This document shows positions 8,234 through 16,401 of a stretch of 64,000 nt of DNA, piece by piece; the first letter of the stretch is position 1; each line of letters opens with the position of its first letter. This DNA is from Dechloromonas denitrificans. GTDB taxonomy: Bacteria > Pseudomonadota > Gammaproteobacteria > Burkholderiales > Rhodocyclaceae. Made by a program: the position numbers and the translations under genes. The notes beneath the pieces were generated by a model that saw nothing but the letters and a program-made list of their open reading frames with translations, ran no database searches and had not been told where the DNA came from. The DNA lies in NCBI RefSeq assembly GCF_020510685.1, contig NZ_CP075185.1, positions 1,674,001 to 1,738,000 on the forward strand. Direction: 5' to 3'.

Positions 8234-11026
8234 TCAAAATTTGATCCCAAGTTCGAGCCAGAACTGACGGCCCTTTTCATAAACCAGATAGGTCCCGGAG
8301 TTTTCGATGGCATTGGTCGCATTCAGGATGTTGTCGATGGTCAGCGAGACATAGGGCTTCTGCTCGGTCGGCGTCGGCACATCCCAGTTGATGCGCATGT
8401 CCCAGGTGAATGCCGGCTTGAACGAACGGCGGTCGTAATTGGTGTACGACACGCCACCGACATCCTGGGTCCCGTTCTGTACGGTCTTCTGATAACCGGC
8501 GCGATAGCGGAAGAAATTGCCGATACTGAGATTGACCCGGGGAATCTCGGTCATCAACAGGACCCGTCCGGTCCATGGCCGGTTGTAATTGTCGGCCGGC
8601 TTGGCGCCGGCACTGATCAGACTGCCGTTGTAGACGACGTAATCGAGGCCCCGGTTGTCGTTGTAATCCTGGTCGCTGGTGTAATAGTCGGCATGCGAAG
8701 TCCGCGACTTGATTTTTTCCGCCCCGGCCATGATCGACGTCATGGTCCCCCACAGCTTGATCGGGCGCTGCGTCTCGATTGTCATCGACAGCGTCTGCGC
8801 CTCGCCGGTGCCGGTGTTCTCGAACCAGCGGTTGTTGATGCTGCGCAACACCTGGACCACCTGGTCGCGGCTTGTCCGGTCTACGTACTTCAGCCCCCAG
8901 GTGGCGCCGCCCCAGCGTTGCTTGATGGCCAGCATGCCTTCGTCGTCGTAAGGCACCTTGAGATCTTCGAAATGATAGCCGGCGGCGGTTGTGCTCATTA
9001 CCAACGGCCCCCAGTCGGTCAGGCTGCTGCGCGTAAATCCGGAACCTGTCGTTGCCGACTGCAGCGACAGGCGGTTGGCCTGCATGTAATAGGCCATGAA
9101 ATTGCGCCCGTAGTAACGGTTGGCGCCGGCTTCCAGCCTGGTGCTGCCGTCGCCGAACAGGTCGTAGAAGAAGGCGCTGCGCGGCGCCAGCGTGGACTCC
9201 GGGGTCAAGGCGCTGTCCTCGTAGCGCGCCCCGACGCGGGCCGTAAAGTTGCCCTTTTTGATCTCATCCTGCAGAAAAATGCTTCGCGTATCGTCCTTGA
9301 CGGTGAACTTGCCGGCCAGATAGACGACGCGGCTTTTCAGATATTGTCCTGCCCAGCCGTTCGAGGTATCGGCCGTCGAGCAATAGGGATCGACTGTTCC
9401 GTCGGCCCGGATGCAGTTGCCGCTGTAGGTCGCCGGGGTGTAGTAGGACTCGTATTGGGTCTTGCGGTGATATGAGGATTCCTTCTGGCTCAATTCAAAG
9501 CCGGCCTGGAAACGGTGCGCCATCGAGAGCAGCGAAACCGGCTCCCAATCGACTTTCGCCAGATACGCCTGGACACTCTGCTTTTGTTCGACGTCGCCAT
9601 AGCCACCCTCAAGACTCAGGGTCGTGGTACCCCAGTTCTTGTCGGCGGCCGAATAGCGCCAGGTCTTGTAAATGCTCGAATCGCCATCGCGCGAGCTTTC
9701 CATTTCCGTGGAAGTCAGCCGTTGGCTCAACACGAAGCTGTCGAAGCGACTGACTATGCCGGTGTTGATCCCCAGGCCACCGGCGGTGTAGTTGAATTGG
9801 CTGTCCTTGATGCTGGCAAGGAAGCGTTTATCGGCAGTCGGCGCGTACTGGATCGAGAAGTCGACGTCATGGTCGACCGTCGGTTTCCAGAAGGCCTTGA
9901 TGAAGAAATTGTCGGTTTGCCGGGTTTCTTCCGGGGTCGAGCCGCCCCCGTTCTTGTAGCCCGAATCGCCGTTCAGCGGGATGGTCGAGGTGTGCCGGAT
10001 GAAACTGCCGATCAGCCCGAGGTTCTCGGTCGGTTTGCCCTGCAGGGAGAGCTTGTAGGTCCATTTTTCAAACTTGCGGGCGTAATCCGAACTGGTCGTG
10101 TTGTCGTAGTCCGACTGCTGTTCCGGGGCGATCTTGTATTCCATCCACGTCGACCGGGTGGTGCCGATCGAGGCCTGGCCGGCAAAGGTCCTGGTCGGCG
10201 CACAGGTATCGGCCGAAACGACGCCGCCGGTAAAGGCCCCGTACTCGACCGGCACGTTGGAATCCCGGACGGTGATCTTGCACAACAGGCTGCTGTCGAT
10301 GGCAAAGCCCTGGCTGGCCGAGCTGACTTCGGTGATCGACGAGGACTTGTCGCCGCTCGCCGGATCGATGTCGTTGTTGAAGGACATGCCGTCCAGCTGG
10401 TAGAGGTTCTGGTAGAACTTGGCACCGTTGATGCTGATGTCGGCCGGCGAAATCTCGCCCTGCCGCCCGGTATGCAACTGGTTGTTATCGAACTGCACAT
10501 TGGGCATGACGCGCAGAATGCTGGTGATGTCGCCATTGCCGGCGGACAGGGAATCGATCACATGGCGATCGACCACCGTGGTTCCCGCCGATTCCCGCTG
10601 ATCGACGACCAGCGTTTCACCCAGTATCGGATCGCCGGCCTCTTCCTTGCGGCTCGTCGGGGCGGCCTTGGGGTGCGCCACCAGCATGTAGCCAGCGGCC
10701 GTCTTGCTGATGCCGTAGCCGGTATTGCGCAGCAAGGCACTGAAACCGGCCTCGACCTCGTAGCGCCCGTGCAGCCCGTCCGTCCGCAGGTCGCGCAGTT
10801 TTTCGGCATCGACCGCGATGGCCACCCCGGCCTGCAAGGCAAATCGGTTGAGCGCCTCGCCCAGCGGGCCGGCCGGGATGTTGTAAGTCGCGGCGACGCC
10901 GCTCGATTGGGCCAGGGCCGGGGTGCTGCCGATGACGGCAAGGGCCAGATGGATGGCGAAGACGACGGGTTTTATGGCGCCGCGGATGCCAGGGTCGGCA
11001 GCGGCTGCTGGGTAGGTGTTGTGCAT
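8234..11026 (-). CDS. TonB-dependent outer-membrane receptor with N-terminal STN domain
   Basis: A 930-residue outer-membrane protein. After a signal peptide ending near ALAQ, residues about 45-100 form an STN domain (GPLGEALNRFALQAGV), the part that signals to a FecR-type anti-sigma factor. A plug domain follows (GDITSILRVMPNVQF, LYQLDGMSFNND) and then a long beta-barrel ending in LGIKF with the C-terminal Phe used by the Bam machinery. The ligand is not recognisable; a dedicated siderophore biosynthesis cluster is absent. It sits downstream of fecI/fecR-like genes and heads a three-gene operon with a di-heme peroxidase and an M16 protease, so it is probably regulated by its own ligand through the sigma/FecR pair. 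Confidence 0.92.
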   Translation of the reverse strand: MHNTYPAAAADPGIRGAIKPVVFAIHLALAVIGSTPALAQSSGVAATYNIPAGPLGEALNRFALQAGVAIAVDAEKLRDLRTDGLHGRYEVEAGFSALLRNTGYGISKTAAGYMLVAHPKAAPTSRKEEAGDPILGETLVVDQRESAGTTVVDRHVIDSLSAGNGDITSILRVMPNVQFDNNQLHTGRQGEISPADISINGAKFYQNLYQLDGMSFNNDIDPASGDKSSSITEVSSASQGFAIDSSLLCKITVRDSNVPVEYGAFTGGVVSADTCAPTRTFAGQASIGTTRSTWMEYKIAPEQQSDYDNTTSSDYARKFEKWTYKLSLQGKPTENLGLIGSFIRHTSTIPLNGDSGYKNGGGSTPEETRQTDNFFIKAFWKPTVDHDVDFSIQYAPTADKRFLASIKDSQFNYTAGGLGINTGIVSRFDSFVLSQRLTSTEMESSRDGDSSIYKTWRYSAADKNWGTTTLSLEGGYGDVEQKQSVQAYLAKVDWEPVSLLSMAHRFQAGFELSQKESSYHRKTQYESYYTPATYSGNCIRADGTVDPYCSTADTSNGWAGQYLKSRVVYLAGKFTVKDDTRSIFLQDEIKKGNFTARVGARYEDSALTPESTLAPRSAFFYDLFGDGSTRLEAGANRYYGRNFMAYYMQANRLSLQSATTGSGFTRSSLTDWGPLVMSTTAAGYHFEDLKVPYDDEGMLAIKQRWGGATWGLKYVDRTSRDQVVQVLRSINNRWFENTGTGEAQTLSMTIETQRPIKLWGTMTSIMAGAEKIKSRTSHADYYTSDQDYNDNRGLDYVVYNGSLISAGAKPADNYNRPWTGRVLLMTEIPRVNLSIGNFFRYRAGYQKTVQNGTQDVGGVSYTNYDRRSFKPAFTWDMRINWDVPTPTEQKPYVSLTIDNILNATNAIENSGTYLVYEKGRQFWLELGIKF

Positions 11027-11188
11027 GATCGGCAGGTTCCTGTTGGCGGTGGACTCTCCCCGGGTGGGGCGAAGGACGCAAAGCGAAACTGGCTAACGCA
11101 CCTGTCCAACAGGAAATGCCTGGCGGCCGATCATGCCCTTCACTTCCATTGACGAACGAAAAACGGAAAGCGGAACCGGAACGCCCGA

Positions 11189-12232
11189 TTATTTTTCCGG
11201 GAAGCCGCTGTGTGCCTGCGGCGCGAGGTCGACGGCGAGCAGATAAGGAGTGACCGTGCGGACCCGCAGCTCGGGGAAATTGTTGACCAGCAATTGCACG
11301 GCACGGTCGCTGTCGTTCAGCGGCAGTACGGCCGAAACCTTGATCCGGGCGAGCGCTTTCCGGTCATAGAAAATGCGCCCCGGACGCTGGCGGTCGAGTT
11401 CGTCGAGGACATCGGGCAACGGCATTTCCTGCGCCACGAACTGGCGTTTGTACCAGGCCTGGCTGACGCTCGGCGCGTCGATCGGTTCGGCCGGGAACAA
11501 ACCATCGGCGCCAATCCGCACCTGCTGCCCGGCGCTGACCAGCAGCGGCGCATCGCTCGTCGCACCGGACCGGCTGGCCGGGCTGACCTCGACGCGCGAC
11601 TCCAGCATCGTGACGATGGTCCATTCGGCTTCGCGCCGCACGGTAAAGCGGGTGCCGAGCGCCTTGATGCGGCCGTGCGCGGTTTCGACGATGAACGGAC
11701 GGGCGGCGTCCTTGGCAACATCGACCAGGATTTCGCCTTGCACCAGTTCGACCGTACGCGCTGCGCGGCCGAAATCGATGTTGACTGCGCTCAGGCTGCC
11801 CAGTGCGATAGTGCTGCCGTCGGCCAATGTGGTTTCCGGCCATTCGCCCTCGCCGGACCGCAGGTCGGTCAGCCAGTAGCTTGGCGTGCGCGCCTGCATG
11901 CCGACCCAGGCGGGGAGAATGCACAGGGCGGCGAGCAGCAGCGCCGAGGCCAGCCGCGTCGCCCGTCCTGTTCGGCGGTTTCCGGCCAGCGCGGCATTCA
12001 GGGCGCGCCGGGCCGGCTGGGCAACGCCGTCGCCGCGGACCTGGTTCAGGTTGCCGACCAGTCGTTCCATGCGCGCCGCCGCCTCGGCGTGGCGCGAGTC
12101 GGCATTTTTCCAGGCGGTGAATCCAGCCTGTGCGGCAGCGCGTTCCGCCGCTTCGTCGGCACTCAGACGGATGATCCATTCGGCCGCTTGACGGGCGAGC
12201 GGATCAGCGCGGGCAGGGGAACGTGTCGGCAT
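11189..12232 (-). CDS. FecR-type transmembrane anti-sigma/sigma regulator
   Basis: A 347-residue protein with the standard FecR layout: a cytoplasmic N-terminal DUF4880-type region (ARQAAEWIIRLS, FTAWKNADSRHAEA), one membrane helix at about residues 95-112, and a periplasmic FecR domain (ATGG-type core, LVQGEILVDVAKD) followed by a C-terminal STN-like region. In the Fec paradigm it relays occupancy of the outer-membrane receptor to the ECF sigma factor. The start at 12232 leaves an 8-bp gap to the sigma stop; an upstream GTG at 12265 would overlap that gene. The receptor it should sense is the next gene downstream. Confidence 0.9.
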   Translation of the reverse strand: MPTRSPARADPLARQAAEWIIRLSADEAAERAAAQAGFTAWKNADSRHAEAAARMERLVGNLNQVRGDGVAQPARRALNAALAGNRRTGRATRLASALLLAALCILPAWVGMQARTPSYWLTDLRSGEGEWPETTLADGSTIALGSLSAVNIDFGRAARTVELVQGEILVDVAKDAARPFIVETAHGRIKALGTRFTVRREAEWTIVTMLESRVEVSPASRSGATSDAPLLVSAGQQVRIGADGLFPAEPIDAPSVSQAWYKRQFVAQEMPLPDVLDELDRQRPGRIFYDRKALARIKVSAVLPLNDSDRAVQLLVNNFPELRVRTVTPYLLAVDLAPQAHSGFPEK

Positions 12233-12240
12233 GGCGCAGA

Positions 12241-12756
12241 TCAGTCGGCGCGAATCCGGTCGCACTGCAACAGGCAGTGCACCAGGTGTTTACGAACCAT
12301 GCGGGTGGAAACGCCGAGTTGGGCGGCGATTTCGGCATGCCCCAAGCCTTCCAGGTAGTGCAACAGGAAAGCCTGGCGGGCCTTGGCAGGAACGCCGGCG
12401 AGGACCGTCGCGATCTGCTCGAGCGCCTCCAGCGTCAGCAGGGTTTGCTCGGGTGACGGGTGGACCGGCAGGTTTTCGAGGGTGATCGCCAGTTCGGCGA
12501 GATAGGTCTTCTCCAGCACTTCCCGGCGCATGCGGTCGACCATCAGACGCTGCGCCGTCGTCGTCAGATAGGCCCGTGGCTCGCGCATCCCGCACAGCGC
12601 GTTGCGCGAGACCAGAATGCGCATGAAAACATCCTGGGCCAGATCGGCGGCGCCGTGGCTACAGCCGATCTTTCGGCGCAACCAGGCGTACAGCCAGGCG
12701 TGATGGTTGGCGTAAAGCTCACCGACAGCAGCGGAGGGAGTGGCTGAAAGGTTCAC
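12241..12756 (-). CDS. ECF RNA polymerase sigma factor, FecI type
   Basis: A 171-residue ECF sigma factor with region 2 (LAQDVFMRILV, PRAYLTTTAQRLMVDRMRRE) and region 4 (LEGLGHAEIAAQLGVSTRMVRKHL) that are typical of the FecI group. It should direct RNA polymerase to the promoter of the TonB-receptor operon. I place the start at GTG 12756 because AGGAAG lies five bases upstream; a TTG at 12774 is the alternative. A near-consensus Fur box sits 40-58 bp upstream, so iron repression of the whole unit is expected. The fecR-like gene follows immediately. Confidence 0.9.
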   Translation of the reverse strand: MNLSATPSAAVGELYANHHAWLYAWLRRKIGCSHGAADLAQDVFMRILVSRNALCGMREPRAYLTTTAQRLMVDRMRREVLEKTYLAELAITLENLPVHPSPEQTLLTLEALEQIATVLAGVPAKARQAFLLHYLEGLGHAEIAAQLGVSTRMVRKHLVHCLLQCDRIRAD

Positions 12757-12795
12757 GTGGGCTTCCTGAGACAATCATCGAAAATGTTTTCAATT

Positions 12796-12814
12796 GCGAA
12801 TGATTATCATTGTC
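12796..12814. promoter_or_regulatory. Fur box upstream of fecI-like gene
   Basis: The 19 bases GCGAATGATTATCATTGTC match the Fur consensus GATAATGATAATCATTATC at most positions, including the central AATGATTATCATT inverted repeat. It lies just upstream of the ECF sigma start. By family knowledge Fur-Fe(II) binding here would repress the sigma/FecR/TonB unit in iron-replete cells. Confidence 0.85.
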
Positions 12815-12937
12815 TCATTTGGCCTAACTGACGTCAAATTCGGTCTTTATTCTTCGGTGGACGTGAAGTCGCCGCGAAAAGCCGGGTTGATCGGCGTGTT
12901 TCGTTCTATGTGGTGGCTTGGGGGCGGGACCTGCCGT

Positions 12938-12978
12938 CCTTCCGGGCTTGCCGGGCGGGCGTCGGCAAGCCCGGAAGG
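12938..12978. repeat. 15-bp perfect inverted repeat, hairpin
   Basis: Perfect complementary arms of 15 bases (12938-12952 and 12964-12978) with an 11-base loop. A short T-rich stretch (CTTCTGTTTT) follows on the plus strand. It lies in the 266-bp gap between the fecI-like promoter and the last gene of the nif operon. It may act as a terminator or processing end for the nif transcript arriving from the right, although there is no clear U-run in that direction. Confidence 0.5.
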
Positions 12979-13040
12979 CTTCTGTTTTCCCGGGGGCTAC
13001 GAGGTGCCGGAACAGCCCGCATTGCAGCGGGCTGTGGTCT

Positions 13041-14009
13041 TCACACGGCGTACGGCCGGTGCAGCCAGCTGCGCACGACGTTGACGTCGCGTTGCGGCAG
13101 GTAGGCGAAGCCGGCCAGCGAGTCTTCGACGACGCTTTGGGCGACCCAGTGCGGCACGGCCTTACTGGTCAGCATGTGGAAGTACCAGGCCATCGGGTAA
13201 CCGCTTTGGCGATCGAAGCGGGACAGCGCTTCGTTCAGCTTGAGGCCGCTGCTCCCCGTCGTTGCCTCGAATTCCGGCGGTTCGCCGGCCAGCGTGGCGA
13301 TCGGCTGGGCACGGAAGACCGGCTGCTGGTAGCGGTCGAGATGCTCGCGGGTGGCGATGACCCAGTGGTTGTAATAGGCACTGGTGCCGGAGGCGCTGCT
13401 CTTCTGCCAGTCGTCGAGCATGCGATGGATGGCCGCCGGCTCGGGTTTCTGGGCCAGCATGCGCTGCAGGAAGGCGCCGATGTGCTGGATGCGGCGAAAA
13501 GTGTAGAAGGGCAGGCCGACCGGGATCGGCATATCGGCACCGCCGCGCGGATCGACGAGTTCTTCCTGCGATGTCGGGTCGTTGACGAATAGTTGATGGA
13601 CGCGCATTTCCTGCAGGTCTTCGATTTCCAGTTGCAGAAAGCCATCGCTGCTGTCATCGGCCGAGGCGACCAGGTAATGCGTCTGGCCGACCAGCCGGGT
13701 GGCGAAGAGGCGCTGATCGGCAAAGTCGTCGATCAGTCGGGCGAAATCGCCGTCGCGTTCGTCCAGGGCGTTCTCGACCCAGGTTTCCAGGCTGTCGGAA
13801 ACACGTTGGCCCTGGAGGTCGAGAATGCCGCCGAGGCGATACCAGCCGCCCCGACTCAGCGCATGGCGAAACTTCCATTCCGGCAGGGCAAGGCTCAAGG
13901 CCTTGACCAGGGCGCCCGGACCGCTGCTGACCGGAACCTTGGCGCAGGTTTCGACGACGGCAGGGGCGAGCGATTTGCAGTATTCCAGCCAGGCCAGGTT
14001 TTGTTTCAT
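13041..14009 (-). CDS. Conserved nif-operon protein of unknown function
   Basis: A 322-residue soluble protein with no signal peptide, no membrane helix and no motif I recognise. Its codon use matches the flanking nif genes, and a strong GAGGAAAA ribosome site precedes the ATG at 14009. It is the last gene of the nifHDKT-ferredoxin-nifY run and lies 16 bp after the LRV protein gene, so it is almost certainly expressed with nitrogenase. The sequence contains several Trp/Tyr-rich helices (LPEWKFRHALSRGGWYRLGG) and four scattered Cys that do not form a cluster motif. Function is unknown; co-expression with nitrogenase is the only support for a nif-related role. Confidence 0.7.
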   Translation of the reverse strand: MKQNLAWLEYCKSLAPAVVETCAKVPVSSGPGALVKALSLALPEWKFRHALSRGGWYRLGGILDLQGQRVSDSLETWVENALDERDGDFARLIDDFADQRLFATRLVGQTHYLVASADDSSDGFLQLEIEDLQEMRVHQLFVNDPTSQEELVDPRGGADMPIPVGLPFYTFRRIQHIGAFLQRMLAQKPEPAAIHRMLDDWQKSSASGTSAYYNHWVIATREHLDRYQQPVFRAQPIATLAGEPPEFEATTGSSGLKLNEALSRFDRQSGYPMAWYFHMLTSKAVPHWVAQSVVEDSLAGFAYLPQRDVNVVRSWLHRPYAV

Positions 14010-14025
14010 CGGATTTTCCTCGTTA

Positions 14026-14772
14026 TCAGGCGGCGGTTTCTTCGGCTAGCCGGGTCCGGACGGCTTCGCGAACTTCGGTTTCGGGATCGTCGGCCAGCGG
14101 TGGCAGAAATTCGAGCGGTGCGTTGCCGACGGCGGCCAGGCGGACCCACCATTCGGCATCGTTGAGCAGCGTGGCGGCCAGGCCGGGCAGGGCGCGCTCG
14201 GCGACGATGGCGCGAACCTCCGGCTCGGGGTCGGCCGCCAGCATGTGCAGGGCGAAGGGCGGCAGGCGGGTGGCGACCACCTTGCGGACTTCGCGCTCCG
14301 GATCCTTGCTCAACTTGGCCAGCTGACCATGCGGCAGGCGCCGGGCGACGGTGGCGCGAATCAGGTAATCGGGGTCGTGGATCAGTTCGATGAGCAGCGG
14401 CTCGGGCAGGCGGGCGGCCACCGACAGCCGGACTTCGCGGTCCGGATCGCGGGCCATCGTGATCAGCTGGTCGACCGGCAGGCGGGTGGCGACGACGCGG
14501 CGGACCACTTCGTCGTGATCCGATTTCAGCCCGAAGATGCTGTCTACCGGCGCATAGCGGGCGGCGATCGCCCGCCGCTCCCAGAAGATGTCGGTCAGAT
14601 AGTTCTGCGCCAGTTCCGGGTTGGTGCGCAGGAAACGGTCGATCTGCCGGCCGCTGTGGGCCCGGATGCAGGCGTCGCCCGGCGTGCACCGCCGACTGTT
14701 CAGGTAGTCCGGATAGTAGGAACAGCCGGAACAGAGCCCAAGCCGGCCAACGCCAGCCTGTTCACTCGTCAT
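14026..14772 (-). CDS. LRV protein: 4Fe-4S domain plus leucine-rich-variant repeats
   Basis: A 248-residue protein. The N-terminus has a four-cysteine cluster motif (CSGC at about residues 14-17, then RRCTPGDAC near 28-36) expected to bind one 4Fe-4S cluster. The rest is a run of about eight 24-residue helical repeats such as LPVDQLITMARDPDREVR and LPEPLLIELIHDPDYLIR, the leucine-rich-variant (HEAT-like) solenoid. The same architecture was first described in the Azotobacter nif region. Its role is unknown; a scaffold or protein-docking function is plausible. The start at 14772 overlaps the upstream small gene by 11 bp. Confidence 0.85.
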   Translation of the reverse strand: MTSEQAGVGRLGLCSGCSYYPDYLNSRRCTPGDACIRAHSGRQIDRFLRTNPELAQNYLTDIFWERRAIAARYAPVDSIFGLKSDHDEVVRRVVATRLPVDQLITMARDPDREVRLSVAARLPEPLLIELIHDPDYLIRATVARRLPHGQLAKLSKDPEREVRKVVATRLPPFALHMLAADPEPEVRAIVAERALPGLAATLLNDAEWWVRLAAVGNAPLEFLPPLADDPETEVREAVRTRLAEETAA

Positions 14773-15025
14773 CGACCTTGGCGGCAACGAGAATGCCGGT
14801 CGCGGTGGTGGCTTCGTTGACCAGTTCCAGGCAGTGACCGGAGGCGCCGCTGATCAGGAAGAGGTCGTAGCCTTCGATGCTGAGTGCCGGTTTGTAGCGC
14901 GGCGAGACGTCGTCTTCGCCGCATTCGGTGAAATGCAGGTCGGGAAAGCGCTGGCGTAATGAGGCGGCGCGGGCGTCGAGCAGGGTGGCTTCAGCGACCT
15001 GGACCAGTTGGGCGGGGGTGATCAT
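14762..15025 (-). CDS. Small nif-associated protein (87 aa), unknown function
   Basis: The 87-codon gene starts at ATG 15025, overlapping the nifY stop as ATGA, and ends inside the start of the LRV gene. The product begins MITPAQLVQVAEATLLD and ends AAKVDDE, and contains two cysteines (FTECGED, GHCLEL) but no cluster motif. The double overlap with nifY and the LRV gene shows strong translational coupling, so a shared role in nitrogenase maturation or stability is likely. I do not recognise a characterised homologue. The longer frame that extends upstream runs out of phase with nifY and is not real. Confidence 0.75.
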   Translation of the reverse strand: MITPAQLVQVAEATLLDARAASLRQRFPDLHFTECGEDDVSPRYKPALSIEGYDLFLISGASGHCLELVNEATTATGILVAAKVDDE

Positions 15026-15753
15026 GCCGACTCCTCGCTGGCCATGTCCTCTTCGAAGCGGGCCAGCGAGGCCGACGGGACGCCCATGATCTGGGCCAAC
15101 CAGGGCGGCGGCGAGGCGAGCCGGCCCTGCAGTTCGACCAGCACTTCGCGGGCCTTGCCGCCGCCCGGCTTCTTGACCGGATGGACACCAGCACGCACCG
15201 CCTTGGCGGCGGCCGGGCCGCCGATCGACTGGATATAGACGATCTGGCAATCGTTGATCAGCGCCGAGCGGGCGGCATTCTTGTCTTCGGCGGTGTCCGC
15301 TTCGACGGTGCTGCGCACGGCAATCAGCTTGATGAGGTCGCGGCCGACCTGGTAAATCAAGAAGCGCTCGCAGGAACCGAAGTGGCCGTCGAGATTTTCG
15401 CCGCGATTGGCCGCCACGGCGACGCGCAGCGAACCGGGCATTTCGCCTTCCTGGTAGGCATCGACCGCCGGAAAATCGCTGTTGGCAACGCCCTGACCCC
15501 AGAGCAGGCGGACCGCCTCCTTGAGGACTTCGCCGTCGACGCCGACATGGCAACCCTGTTCGGCGAAGTCGCCGGCCAGGATCAGGCGCAGGTCTTCAAC
15601 CGTCAGCGCGGCCAGCTTGGCCTCGGTGAGCGGCGATTCCAGTTTCGCGATCAGCGCGCCGACCAGGGCGCGGACATCCAGACCATTCAGGGCGCGGGCG
15701 GCAAGGGCGATGCGCAGGGCAGCTTCGCGGGAAGCAATAGGGGTGTCGGACAT
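15022..15753 (-). CDS. nifY: NifY/NafY-type FeMo-cofactor and apo-dinitrogenase binding protein
   Basis: A 243-residue protein with two parts: a helical N-terminal region (residues 1-95) and a C-terminal NifX/NifB-type cofactor-binding domain (residues about 105-215) containing LRVAVAANRG, LDGHFGSCERFLIYQV and IVYIQSIGGPAAAKAVRAGVHP. Family members hold FeMo-co or its precursor NifB-co and bind apo-NifDK during maturation. The length and two-part form fit NifY/NafY better than the shorter NifX. It is in the nifHDKT operon downstream of a small ferredoxin, consistent with that role. Confidence 0.82.
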   Translation of the reverse strand: MSDTPIASREAALRIALAARALNGLDVRALVGALIAKLESPLTEAKLAALTVEDLRLILAGDFAEQGCHVGVDGEVLKEAVRLLWGQGVANSDFPAVDAYQEGEMPGSLRVAVAANRGENLDGHFGSCERFLIYQVGRDLIKLIAVRSTVEADTAEDKNAARSALINDCQIVYIQSIGGPAAAKAVRAGVHPVKKPGGGKAREVLVELQGRLASPPPWLAQIMGVPSASLARFEEDMASEESA

Positions 15754-15831
15754 GATGGGCTCCAGGGAAAGACTTCAGTGGAACGCCGGCGCAGTTCTAA
15801 TACCGCTCCGGCGCTCGGCTCAAGGCTTTAC

Positions 15832-16023
15832 TCAGGCCGGGCTGATGCAGCCCGACGGGCAGACATCGACACACAACGGGGAGTCGTTGTGGCCGTCGCA
15901 TTCCGTACAGGTGGCAGCATCGATCTTGAAAAAGATCTTGCCGGACGAGATCGACTTGGTCGGACAAACCGGTTTGCAATCGCCACAGGCGGTGCACATG
16001 TCGGGGTCGATTTTCATTGCCAT
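15832..16023 (-). CDS. 2[4Fe-4S] ferredoxin, FdxN-like
   Basis: A 63-residue ferredoxin with two cluster motifs: CTACGDCKPVCP near residues 10-21 and CTECDGHNDSPLCVDVCP near residues 39-56. The longer second motif (C-x2-C-x8-C-x3-C) is typical of nif-linked FdxN-type ferredoxins that deliver electrons toward nitrogenase reductase or NifB. It lies between nifT and nifY in the nif operon. GGAG in AGGAGC lies upstream of the ATG at 16023; a second in-frame ATG is two codons later. Confidence 0.92.
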   Translation of the reverse strand: MAMKIDPDMCTACGDCKPVCPTKSISSGKIFFKIDAATCTECDGHNDSPLCVDVCPSGCISPA

Positions 16024-16124
16024 GATGGTTAGCTCCTAGTTGTTAGGATTGAGTTGCCTAGCGCTTAGGGGTCGATTTTTGCGGTTACTCGATCCTAATA
16101 GCTGAATCCTCGATCCTGCTTCAC

Positions 16125-16352
16125 TCAGTCTTCGGCCGCGCCGAGGCGCTTGGCACGCAGGGAAATAGGCAGGCGGGACGGTTTGGCGATCGGATCAATG
16201 TAATAAAGCCCGCCGTTGTCCAGCTTCAGTTCGCCACCCCATTTTTCCGTGGTGTCGAATTCGATGGACTCGATCGAGGCTTCCAGATCGCGCTTCGGGA
16301 GATAGAACGTCAACCCGCCGCTATCCGCTTTACTGATCATGATGTTGGCCAT
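16125..16352 (-). CDS. nifT: NifT/FixU protein
   Basis: A 75-residue protein beginning MANIMISKADSGG, with the family's beta-rich pattern including LPKRDLEASI and a KWGGELKLDNGG segment. NifT is small, widely conserved next to nifK, and dispensable in tested species; its function is unknown. The start at 16352 is set by the CAGGAGAG ribosome site. It directly follows nifK in the operon. Confidence 0.9.
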   Translation of the reverse strand: MANIMISKADSGGLTFYLPKRDLEASIESIEFDTTEKWGGELKLDNGGLYYIDPIAKPSRLPISLRAKRLGAAED

Positions 16353-16401
16353 GTAACTCTCCTGCAGGACCGGCGGAGCCGAAGCTCCGCCGGCGGTCCG
16401 T

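Noticed and set aside
12775-13104. Small plus-strand frames around the 12.9 kb hairpin
   Set aside because: They are generated by the inverted repeat and the antisense of the nif gene end; no start signals.
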